From contig VGYW01000276.1 in assembly GCA_016872875.1 (NCBI GenBank), positions 1-11,216 on the forward strand: a stretch of DNA of 11,216 bases, given 5' to 3'. Each line of letters opens with the position of its first letter. The stretch's first letter is position 1. The position numbers and the translations under genes were made by a program. Positions 7,401 to 11,216 of this stretch are shown here, piece by piece. The DNA comes from Planctomycetota bacterium (GTDB taxonomy: Bacteria > Planctomycetota > PUPC01 > DSUN01). Under the pieces are notes generated by a model. It searched no databases, was not told the origin of the DNA, and was given only the letters and a program-made list of their open reading frames with translations.

Positions 7401-7520
7401 CTGCGCGGCCCAGCGCTCGGCCTTCTCGAACTCCTCGCGCCAGAGGAAATCATCCAGCTCGCCGCACACGCCCGCCGACAGGCCAATGGAGACAAGCAGA
7501 GATATTGCCAGGCATCGCAT
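4446..7520 (-). CDS. Large secreted glycosidase-like protein (DUF6259-like TIM barrel) with duplicated N-terminal modules (1024 aa)
   Basis: The start at 7518-7520 is preferred over an in-frame ATG at 7548-7550 because AAGGAG (7530-7535) lies 9 nt upstream and a signal peptide follows at once (residues 1-20, MRCLAISLLVSIGLSAGVCG). Residues 22-175 and 195-350 are related beta-sandwich modules, probably carbohydrate-binding-like: both carry W-L-x-N-P, R-G-M-K-W-S, L-R-Y-R and D-G-x-W-H-T. Residues 360-585 form another beta-rich region. Residues 610-925 look like a TIM barrel of the DUF6259/alpha-galactosidase-like kind, with DYLHLFDWGN (657-666), GVPVGLYIEGY (704-714), DGMYIDQFGF (775-784) and YTEETPVD (829-836). 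Asp780 and Glu831/Glu832 are candidate catalytic acids by analogy. A beta-sandwich tail with YTLYNA ends the protein. Polysaccharide or glycoside hydrolysis outside the cytoplasm is inferred. Two palindromic repeats lie inside the coding region. Confidence 0.78.
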   Translation of the reverse strand: MRCLAISLLVSIGLSAGVCGELDDFLWREEFEKAERWAAQAAWLANPSPSASVTSDGQAACFRADEPRKGMKWSAPMPLVSLDETPWLALRYRAESLDTQSEDYLVYLDDAVQGRQLHALRLCDTIADGQWHTVAVEVSTLTEADGVHGLAVQVQATEKGNAKLWLDWLAFHPDPPKDAQVLQRVPAASPKPDWVAPLAEAKWAAHTAWLSNPAPDGKHSVERKGEVTRFAVAEPSRGMKWSWDLPEPAPLEGHRYVSLRYRGTGLRPVGDYALCVLGKPRTAGLDYTPVISDTELVSDGRWHTLTVDIRKAAARFPAIGALALQVQAAPFTAEGGCATLEVADIRFVNAIQPSKLSDSIDWQPGARFDGFAAIPLGDAGTGDSAEWRRHLRLADWFSDSTITMHGIPFSLNLPKVPNLREVTGLAATGVRAKAELRFPCGLKASEVYLLLLAALVGPEEPVFGGGKFRSIRDLDRFRLRLEYADGTADECLPLNAATRQFGIGPGPQVLVAAADPSKPLKAVVLRDASRQAAFAAAALTARTAEKGAFPEARDEAAAFAAAAVRFPRTLRPGESSAGPARWIRLSDSNWRRDFDAYRASVKESLKPLLPRKQWFREIFNFRQRFLHWLDPLYDAKTGELHLERAVEEAKREFGGIDYLHLFDWGNCGPYGRIYGRTGDYSPYDYIKGGRDALRKAIEGVQKQGVPVGLYIEGYLLTARGKLGQAHGKDWQIITRDGKPLWWPGNEEMMVCPGVPAWCEVQASTYETKVKELGVDGMYIDQFGFADPWKDCYSDKHGHPTPSCPAATERETTKLIRERVEKARPGVAIYTEETPVDVTTPFQDGSFTYAMSEARRTQTLVPINMARFAFPDFKTIEILVCDKPTGSWATGVKWVFFNGEAIWLEGPPDWFEPETREAIRRCYRVLRKHKDAFTSLEPVPLVPTEMGGVWANKFPVAGKTVYTLYNARHRTVRGEVLRVPYETGATYHDEWRERPAAIRREGNHAIISLELGPNDVGCLVVEKGK
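6254..6288. repeat. Perfect 16-bp-arm palindrome inserted in frame within the glycosidase-like gene
   Basis: Arms 6254-6269 and 6273-6288 (TAACCTCCCGAAGGTT / AACCTTCGGGAGGTTA) are exact reverse complements with a 3-nt TGG loop. On the coding strand they give residues 411-423, read as LNLPKVPNLREVT. The palindrome fits the frame without a stop and looks like a mobile palindromic repeat that has become part of the protein. Confidence 0.85.
6714..6732. repeat. 8-bp palindrome CACGGGCC-GCA-GGCCCGTG inside the glycosidase-like gene
   Basis: Perfect 8-bp arms (6714-6721, 6725-6732) with a 3-nt loop encode the peptide TGLRPVG in the second N-terminal module. The other module has an unrelated stretch of nearly the same length here. 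It may be a second palindromic repeat absorbed into coding sequence, but it is short enough to be chance. Confidence 0.5.
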
Positions 7521-7548
7521 GGCCCCACACTCCTTCAAGGTGAACGCC

Positions 7549-7577
7549 ATTGTCCTGCGATGGCGGGCGGGAGTCAA
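7549..7577 (-). promoter_or_regulatory. Candidate promoter of the glycosidase-like gene, divergent from cassette 1
   Basis: On the minus strand TTGACT (7572-7577) and GACAAT (7549-7554) are separated by 17 bp, 5/6 and 4/6 matches to the sigma-70 consensus. The -10 lies 28 nt before the chosen ATG at 7520. The -35 is only 15 bp from the -35 of the opposing cassette-1 promoter, so the two promoters are back to back and could share regulation. Confidence 0.5.
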
Positions 7578-7592
7578 GAGCATTGCGCCTGT

Positions 7593-7621
7593 TTGACACC
7601 CCTTCCGGCCCACGCTATAAT
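7593..7621 (+). promoter_or_regulatory. Consensus sigma-70-type promoter, cassette 1
   Basis: TTGACA at 7593-7598 and TATAAT at 7616-7621 are perfect consensus hexamers with a 17-bp spacer. The sequence CGGCCCACGC before the -10 and CACTTTCGGAGAGCA after it are nearly the same in copy 2. Exactly 40 nt separate the -10 from the ATG, as in the other two copies. Confidence 0.85.
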
Positions 7622-7661
7622 CACTTTCGGAGAGCAACGAGTGGAGCAAGGGAGTCCGAGC

Positions 7662-7925
7662 ATGCAGAACGACGATGACGTGATAGCCGTAGAGGAGGCC
7701 CGCAGGCGCCACGCGGGCAAGTGGCTGGCCCTTAGGGTGGTCTCGCGGGATGCGAACCGTATGCCTGCCAATGTGCGCGTCGTTGCAGAGGCGGACACGC
7801 TTGAAGCCCTCTGCAAGAGGGCACGCCCCATCAACGGCCTCTACCTCACGTTCGCCGGCCCGATCGTCCCACCTGGTTGGGCATTTGTCTTCTCTTCCAC
7901 CGGCCAGCGGCCGGGGTGCAGCTAG
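7662..7925 (+). CDS. DUF5678-like small protein, cassette copy 1 (87 aa)
   Basis: The start at 7662 has AAGGGAG (7648-7654) 7 nt upstream and matches the start of its two paralogues at the same distance from the promoter. The conserved core is V-I-A-V-E-E-A, then R-H-A-G-K-W-L-A-L-x-V-V-S-R-D (residues 16-30), a variable loop, VRVVAEADTLEAL, then YLTFAGPIVPPGWAFVFSS near the C-terminus. The 'AGKWLAL' block with a following strand resembles DUF5678 as I recall it; this is not searched. No signal peptide or membrane segment is seen, so it is probably cytoplasmic. Its stop is 9 bp before the protease start, and the protease ribosome-binding site overlaps the stop, so the pair is likely translationally coupled. 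Function is unknown; adaptor, inhibitor or substrate of the protease are possibilities, none shown. Confidence 0.8.
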   Translation: MQNDDDVIAVEEARRRHAGKWLALRVVSRDANRMPANVRVVAEADTLEALCKRARPINGLYLTFAGPIVPPGWAFVFSSTGQRPGCS

Positions 7926-7934
7926 GGGTGGCGC

Positions 7935-8318
7935 ATGCAACTACCGATCCGGCCGGGCGCGCCGATCCACCTCACTGCGCGGATGTTCGGCCCGGCAGGT
8001 GAGTGCGAGTTGGATGCCGTGCTCGACACGGGTTCGCTCTTTGTCACCATTCCTCCGGAGTGCGCGCAGGAACTCGGCTACGACCCCGAGAACGCCCCGC
8101 TTACCAAGGTCGTCACTGCCGGCGGCGTCATCCATGTTCCCCAGATCACCCTCGGCCGTTTGGTGGTGTGTGAGGAGTTCGAGGCGGCCAACATACCGGC
8201 GCTCTGTCTCAATGTCTCGGCCGCAGGCACCCGGTGCTTGCTCGGGCTGGCGTTCCTCTCCCGCCTGAACTTCTCGGTGGACAACAAGGCTGGCACACTG
8301 ACTATCACAGACCCTTGA
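7935..8318 (+). CDS. Single-domain retropepsin-like aspartic protease, cassette copy 1 (127 aa)
   Basis: The start at 7935 follows AGGGGTGG (7924-7931), which overlaps the stop of the preceding gene. The layout is that of clan AA proteases, which act as dimers with one catalytic Asp from each chain. LDAVLDTGS places the catalytic Asp31 in D31-T-G-S, followed by FVTIP. TAGGVIHVP (61-69) fits the flap region, and LLGLAFLSRLNFSVD gives the second hydrophobic-hydrophobic-Gly motif at Leu102-Leu103-Gly104. The C-terminal strand is TLTITDP. About 125 residues is the usual size for free-standing prokaryotic members such as the DTGF/AF_0612-type group. There is no signal peptide and no reverse transcriptase or integrase nearby, so this is a cellular protease, not retroelement debris. 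The target is unknown; the adjacent small protein is the obvious partner. Confidence 0.85.
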   Translation: MQLPIRPGAPIHLTARMFGPAGECELDAVLDTGSLFVTIPPECAQELGYDPENAPLTKVVTAGGVIHVPQITLGRLVVCEEFEAANIPALCLNVSAAGTRCLLGLAFLSRLNFSVDNKAGTLTITDP

Positions 8319-8341
8319 CACGCGCGGGCCCCGCCCACCCC

Positions 8342-8374
8342 TGGATTCGTGGCGCAGTTCCCCTCATGAATCCA
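8342..8374. other. Stem-loop between cassettes 1 and 2
   Basis: TGGATTCGTG (8342-8351) and CATGAATCCA (8365-8374) pair at 9 of 10 positions (one G-T-type mismatch) around a 13-nt loop, 23 bp after the stop of protease 1. There is no T-run, so it is at most a weak terminator or mRNA 3' end structure. Confidence 0.35.
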
Positions 8375-8432
8375 CGCGCCTCGGTCTGACCAAGCCGGTC
8401 TTGCCCACCTCCTGGAGCGGCCATCCGGGCGT

Positions 8433-8461
8433 TTGACGCCACTTCCGGCCCACGCTATAAT
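8433..8461 (+). promoter_or_regulatory. Sigma-70-type promoter, cassette 2
   Basis: TTGACG (8433-8438), a 17-bp spacer and TATAAT (8456-8461) repeat the cassette-1 promoter with one change in the -35. The ATG is again exactly 40 nt after the -10. The promoter stays intact although the protease behind it is broken. Confidence 0.82.
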
Positions 8462-8501
8462 CACTTTCGGAGAGCAGCGAGCGGGACAAGGGAGCCTGAA
8501 G

Positions 8502-8735
8502 ATGCCCAAGACAAATGGCGTGATGACGGTGGCCCAGGCGCGCAAGCGCTACGCGGGGAACTGGATGGCGCTGGAAGTGGTCTCGCGGGACAAGAACCAG
8601 TTCCCGAAGACGGTGCGCCTCATCGCGAAGGCGCGGGATCAGCGCGAGCTTCACGAGAAGGTGCGCACGTTCGCGAATAAGTATATCGCCTTTGCAGGCC
8701 CCGTCGCGCCCAAGGGGACGGTGGCGCTGTTTTGA
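8502..8735 (+). CDS. DUF5678-like small protein, cassette copy 2, shorter C-terminus (77 aa)
   Basis: The start at 8502 follows AAGGGAG (8488-8494) by 7 nt and sits at the conserved distance from its promoter. It keeps the family core: V-M-T-V-A-Q-A, Y-A-G-N-W-M-A-L-E-V-V-S-R-D-K-N (residues 17-32) and YIAFAGPVAPKG near the end. Two differences stand out. The usual Lys in A-G-K-W is Asn, and the C-terminal P-G-W-x-F-V-x-S-S seen in copies 1 and 3 is replaced by T-V-A-L-F and a stop. It is followed after 34 bp, a wider gap than in the other copies, by the deleted protease remnant. The reading frame and promoter are intact, so it may still be made, with or without its original partner. Confidence 0.75.
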   Translation: MPKTNGVMTVAQARKRYAGNWMALEVVSRDKNQFPKTVRLIAKARDQRELHEKVRTFANKYIAFAGPVAPKGTVALF

Positions 8736-8769
8736 CGCCTGGGTTGTCCTAGACGCACCAGAGGATTGC

Positions 8770-8934
8770 ATGGAAGTCCCGATCACCGCAGGCCGTATCA
8801 TTCACGTGCCGGTCCAAGTTCTCGGACCTCTCGCTGTCAGTGAGATGGAGGCGGTCTTCGACACTGGCGCGGCCTTCGTGTTCCGCATCGTGATCGATCC
8901 CAGCAGACGGTTGCTCTCCATCACACGGCCCTGA
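8770..8934 (+). pseudogene. Retropepsin-like protease remnant with in-frame core deletion, cassette copy 2 (54 aa)
   Basis: The frame from ATG 8770 runs to TGA 8932-8934. The first 30 residues follow the paralogues (MEVPITAGRIIHVPV, then MEAVFDTGAA), keeping the catalytic D-T-G at 31-33. After FVF at 36-38 the sequence jumps directly to RIVIDPSRRLLSITRP, which corresponds to the extreme C-terminal strands of copies 1 and 3. About 73 residues (some 220 bp), with the flap and the L-L-G motif, are missing without a frameshift. A dimeric retropepsin fold is not possible from what is left, so it is almost certainly inactive as a protease. The next cassette's -35 box begins two bases after its stop codon. 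It could still be translated as a short peptide. Confidence 0.8.
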
Positions 8935-8935
8935 T

Positions 8936-8964
8936 TTGACGCCGGTTGCGGCCCACGCTATAAT
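8936..8964 (+). promoter_or_regulatory. Sigma-70-type promoter, cassette 3
   Basis: TTGACG (8936-8941), a 17-bp spacer and TATAAT (8959-8964), with GCGGCCCACGC before the -10 as in the other copies. The ATG is exactly 40 nt after the -10. The -35 starts directly after the stop of the copy-2 remnant. It is the only clear promoter ahead of the downstream sugar nucleotidyltransferase/kinase gene. Confidence 0.82.
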
Positions 8965-9004
8965 CACTCTTGGGGAGCGAGGAATGCGAAGTGGGGGCTT
9001 GACG

Positions 9005-9259
9005 ATGGGCGAGAACAACGACGTGATGACGGTTGAGCAAGCGGAGAAGCGCCACGCTGGCAAGTGGCTCGCGCTGGAGGTCGTGTCCCGAGACAAGAAC
9101 GGCTTCCCACACGAGGTGCGGTTCGTGGAGGAAGCCGATACCCAACCTGCTATCTTCGAGAAGACACGCGCTCTCAAAGATGTCTTCATTACCTTCGCTG
9201 GGCCTCTGGTCCCCCCGGGTTGGGAATTTGTCCTCTCTTCCCGCTGCTTGCCGCGGTAG
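9005..9259 (+). CDS. DUF5678-like small protein, cassette copy 3 (84 aa)
   Basis: Start 9005 is chosen over the in-frame ATG at 8984 because it keeps the 40-nt distance from the -10 found in the other two copies and aligns the N-termini. A GGGGG tract (8993-8997) 7 nt upstream is a mediocre ribosome-binding site. The core is V-M-T-V-E-Q-A, R-H-A-G-K-W-L-A-L-E-V-V-S-R-D-K-N (residues 16-32), VRFVEEAD and FITFAGPLVPPGWEFVLSS. It is closest to copy 2 at the N-terminal core (E-V-V-S-R-D-K-N) and to copy 1 at the C-terminal P-P-G-W block, which suggests either shared ancestry or recombination between copies. The protease gene begins 18 bp downstream. No export signal is seen. Confidence 0.8.
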   Translation: MGENNDVMTVEQAEKRHAGKWLALEVVSRDKNGFPHEVRFVEEADTQPAIFEKTRALKDVFITFAGPLVPPGWEFVLSSRCLPR

Positions 9260-9277
9260 GAAGCACCAGGCGGACGA

Positions 9278-9658
9278 ATGGAAATCGCCGTATCGCCCGG
9301 ATCCCCAGCGCGGCTCACTGTTCGAGTCTATGGGCCACACGGCGTCCGGGAGATTCCCGCTCTTCTCGACACGGGCGCGTCGGTATTCACGATCACCCCC
9401 GATGCCGCCATCGAGTTGGGGTATGATCTCCACCTCGCCCCGAAGGTCACAGTCGCAACCGCAAGCGGTCCCGCGGAGGCACCAAGGATATTGCTCTCCC
9501 GCGTTCAGGTGGGCGAATTCTGCTTTGAGGGTGTGCCGACCCTCTGCCTCAACGTGTCTTCACTGGGTGTTTCGCGCCTCTTGGGCATGAATATCCTTGC
9601 GCAGCTCAACGTGTTCCTGAACAACAAGACCGCGACCCTTTTGATCACCGATCCCTGA
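9278..9658 (+). CDS. Single-domain retropepsin-like aspartic protease, cassette copy 3 (126 aa)
   Basis: The start at 9278 follows AGGCGGA (about 9268-9274). It aligns with copy 1 over its whole length: LLDTGAS gives catalytic Asp31, ATASGPAEAP (60-69) fits the flap region, VPTLCLNVSSLG matches the shared IPALCLNVSAAG block, and RLLGMNILAQLNV carries the second motif at Leu101-Leu102-Gly103. It ends in TLLITDP, almost as copy 1 does. DTGA replaces DTGS, a common variation in the clan. All residues expected for an active homodimer are visible. Its stop lies 10 bp before the GlmU-like/kinase fusion gene, with no promoter seen between, so the two are probably on one transcript. Confidence 0.85.
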   Translation: MEIAVSPGSPARLTVRVYGPHGVREIPALLDTGASVFTITPDAAIELGYDLHLAPKVTVATASGPAEAPRILLSRVQVGEFCFEGVPTLCLNVSSLGVSRLLGMNILAQLNVFLNNKTATLLITDP

Positions 9659-9668
9659 GAGCCGGGGT

Positions 9669-11216
9669 ATGCAGCGCATACTGGATTCTGTCGAGCGGTT
9701 CTCCCCTGAGATACACGAGCGGGTGCTGGACCTCTGGCGCCGGGGCGTGGTGGAGATCGACCGGGAGGGGCAACGGGTCGCGCCGCGGGCCGAGCCGGGG
9801 CTGAGCGAGGAGGACCAGGCGGTTTTCGACCAGCTCGCCGCGGCGCTGGAGACGATTCGCGCCTTCCCCGAGCCGCCGGCAAGCCCCGACCCCGCTGGGC
9901 CGGTCTCCGTCATCCTCTGCGGCGGGCGCGGCACCCGCATGCGCTCGCGGGACAAGCATAAGGTCTGCTTCCCCGTGGCCGGCCGAGCCGCAATCAACCG
10001 CGCGATTGACGTCTACGGGCAGTGCGGGGTCCGCCGCCACGTCGTCGTGGTCGGCGTCCTCGGCGAACAGGTCGCCGCCGAAGTCCTCCGCGAGCACCCG
10101 CAGGGAGTCGAGTTCGTCTACCAGCTCAACCCGGTCGGCACGGGGAACGCCGCGAAGCAGGCCGCCTACCTCCTTGAACGCCAATACTACCAGGGCGAGG
10201 TGCTGGTGGTCGCGGGCGACAAGGTGATTGACCCGCGTGCCATCCGCAAGCTCATCCACGAGTTCCGGGAGCGGCACGCCGACCTGGCGGTCACGGTGTC
10301 GCCCAAGTCGCGCTGGGCGGAGAGCGGGCGCATGGTCTTCCGCCGCGACGGCTCGCTGTGCGGCACGGTGGAGGCGCGCGACATCGCCCGCGCCCGCACC
10401 CTCGCCCGCATCCTCCGCGAAAAAGCAGCGTCGCCCGAGCTGCGAAACGACTACCTCCTGCGCCTCGTCCGCGAGGCGGAGCCCCGCCCGGAGAAGGCGC
10501 GCCTCATGTTCGGCGAGCTGCTCGCACGGCTGGGATCCGAGCCAGAGACGCCCCTGCCCGCCCTCCGCTCACTCATCCGCCCGGAGCAAACCCGTTTCGC
10601 CATCGCCGAGGCCGACGGCTCACAGACCCTCCTCACCGCCGACCAGCTCGAGGAGACGGCCTCGAAGGTCAACGTGTCGGTCTACATGTTCAAGGCCCGC
10701 GCTTTCTACGAGGCCCTCCGCCGCATCAGCGCCGACAACGCCCAGAAGGAGGAATACCTCACCGACGCCGTGGGCATCCTGGCCAACGCCCGCAACCCCG
10801 ACGGCACGCTCCGCTACAAGCTCATCACGGTGGACGTTGACGACCCGAACTGGGTTCTGGCGTTCAACAACCCCGAGGAGCTGCTCGACATCGAGGACTA
10901 CCTCCGGCGCCAGGAGGCGATTGCGAAGGGCGTCGAGCTCCACGAGCCCGCCCCCCGCCCGCGCCGCACCGTCGAGGAATGGCTCCACATCCTCGACGCC
11001 GACGATCCGGCGCTGCGGCGCCGCTTCACCGAAATCTACGGCCCAGACCCCGCCCTCCACGAGGAACGCCGCCGCGCCTACCGCGAGACACTCCTCGAGT
11101 TCGCCCGCGTCTACGGCACCGACAGCCGCGTCCTCATCATCCGCTCCCCCGGGCGCGTGAACCTCATGGGCCGCCACGTGGACCACCGCGGCGGACACAA
11201 CAACCTCGTGGCCATC
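9669..11216 (+). CDS. GlmU-like sugar-1-phosphate nucleotidyltransferase fused to a galactokinase-type GHMP kinase (3' partial, 516 codons visible)
   Basis: The frame from ATG 9669 stays open to the window edge, and only a weak ribosome-binding site (GAGAG/GGGG) precedes it. Residues 1-75 are an extra N-terminal segment with no family I recognise. Residues 78-415 are a GlmU-type NTP transferase: VILCGGRGTRM (81-91) is the nucleotide-binding G-G-x-G-T-R loop, SRDKHKVCFPVAG replaces the usual S-x-x-P-K-x-L-x-P-V-x-G, VGTGNAAKQA (156-165) matches the base-binding loop, VAGDKVI (181-187) holds the metal-site Asp, and EEYLTDAVGIL (361-371) is a GlmU-like E-Y-Y-L-T-D element. Residues 492-511 (SPGRVNLMGRHVDHRGGHNN begins at 493) match the N-terminal galactokinase signature G-R-V-N-L-x-G-E-H-x-D-x-x-G-G. 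The order is that of the bifunctional FKP enzyme, but the kinase motif is galactokinase-like, not fucokinase-like. Salvage of a free sugar to a nucleotide sugar is inferred. Confidence 0.8.
   Translation, partial: MQRILDSVERFSPEIHERVLDLWRRGVVEIDREGQRVAPRAEPGLSEEDQAVFDQLAAALETIRAFPEPPASPDPAGPVSVILCGGRGTRMRSRDKHKVCFPVAGRAAINRAIDVYGQCGVRRHVVVVGVLGEQVAAEVLREHPQGVEFVYQLNPVGTGNAAKQAAYLLERQYYQGEVLVVAGDKVIDPRAIRKLIHEFRERHADLAVTVSPKSRWAESGRMVFRRDGSLCGTVEARDIARARTLARILREKAASPELRNDYLLRLVREAEPRPEKARLMFGELLARLGSEPETPLPALRSLIRPEQTRFAIAEADGSQTLLTADQLEETASKVNVSVYMFKARAFYEALRRISADNAQKEEYLTDAVGILANARNPDGTLRYKLITVDVDDPNWVLAFNNPEELLDIEDYLRRQEAIAKGVELHEPAPRPRRTVEEWLHILDADDPALRRRFTEIYGPDPALHEERRRAYRETLLEFARVYGTDSRVLIIRSPGRVNLMGRHVDHRGGHNNLVAI

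Larger units (their letters stand above)
7591..9658 (+). repeat. Three tandem copies of a promoter / DUF5678-like / retropepsin-like cassette
   Basis: The copies start at the promoters at 7593, 8433 and 8936, giving steps of 840 and 503 bp; the short step reflects a deletion in copy 2. From three bases upstream of TTGAC (two in the numbering of copies 1 and 2) to the ATG, each copy spans the same length. Copies 1 and 2 agree at 64 of 74 bases there (7591-7664 with 8431-8504, counted by eye). Protein products align end to end between copies 1 and 3, while copy 2 is shortened in both genes. The divergence shows that the duplications are not recent. Confidence 0.9.

Noticed and set aside
6612..7661. 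Plus-strand frame upstream of and continuous with the first DUF5678-like protein.
   Set aside because: It crosses the promoter and runs antisense to the glycosidase-like gene. The ATG at 7662 is fixed by promoter spacing shared by three copies.
7521..7940. Extension of the glycosidase-like frame 140 codons upstream (to a TTG at 7940).
   Set aside because: It would run antisense through the cassette-1 promoter and small gene. The ATG at 7520 has a good ribosome-binding site and an immediate signal peptide.
7591..8504. Repeated minus-strand peptide SLLSESDYSVGRK.
   Set aside because: It is the reverse-strand reading of the conserved promoter/leader (TATAATCACTTTCGGAGAG), not a real protein repeat.
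7935..9658. Retroelement or provirus origin for the DTG proteases.
   Set aside because: No reverse transcriptase, integrase, gag-like gene or long terminal repeats are present. Free-standing clan AA proteases of this size are normal in prokaryotes.
9645..10277. Minus-strand open frames over the 5' half of the fusion gene.
   Set aside because: Shadows of the plus-strand nucleotidyltransferase, whose motifs are clear.

Overview
The window is GC-rich DNA (roughly two thirds G+C by eye) from a bacterium that looks like a planctomycete or a close PVC-group relative. The grounds are the mix of protein families and the many palindromic repeats between and inside genes. The families are a PD40/HzsA-like haem protein, a secreted SGNH hydrolase, a small secreted EF-hand protein, a very large secreted glycosidase-like protein, and a GlmU-like/GHMP-kinase fusion. 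No rRNA, tRNA, CRISPR array, transposase or integrase was seen, and the phylum is an inference.

Layout. (1) Positions 3-1157 (+) hold the 3' end of a gene for a large protein with two CxxCH haem-binding sites. (2) Positions 1158-1740 are non-coding: a 9-bp tandem repeat, then a nested inverted-repeat element of about 300 bp whose far arm supplies the stop codon of the next gene. (3) Positions 1741-7520 (-) hold four genes for exported proteins. In transcription order they are a 1024-aa glycosidase-like protein with a duplicated N-terminal beta-sandwich module, a 296-aa protein with five 27-residue repeats, an 89-aa EF-hand protein and a 382-aa SGNH hydrolase. The middle two are 36 bp apart and share the same Shine-Dalgarno context. 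(4) Positions 7591-9658 (+) hold the most interesting part: three tandem copies of one cassette. Each has a strong sigma-70-type promoter (TTGACA or TTGACG, 17 bp, TATAAT), exactly 40 nt to the ATG, a small DUF5678-like protein, and then a single-domain retropepsin-like aspartic protease. Copies 1 and 3 look intact. The middle protease has lost its core by an in-frame deletion but keeps DTG and its C-terminal strand. (5) From 9669 to the window edge (+) runs a GlmU-like nucleotidyltransferase fused to the start of a galactokinase-type GHMP kinase. It begins 10 bp after the third protease, so it may be read from that cassette's promoter.

How the genes may work together. The minus-strand group points to periplasmic or cell-surface polysaccharide handling. 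The fusion protein points to salvage or activation of a sugar to a nucleotide sugar. The paired small protein and protease have no signal peptide visible by eye, so they are probably cytoplasmic. Their fixed pairing, private promoter and repeated duplication suggest a functional two-gene module, but its biochemical role cannot be read from the sequence.
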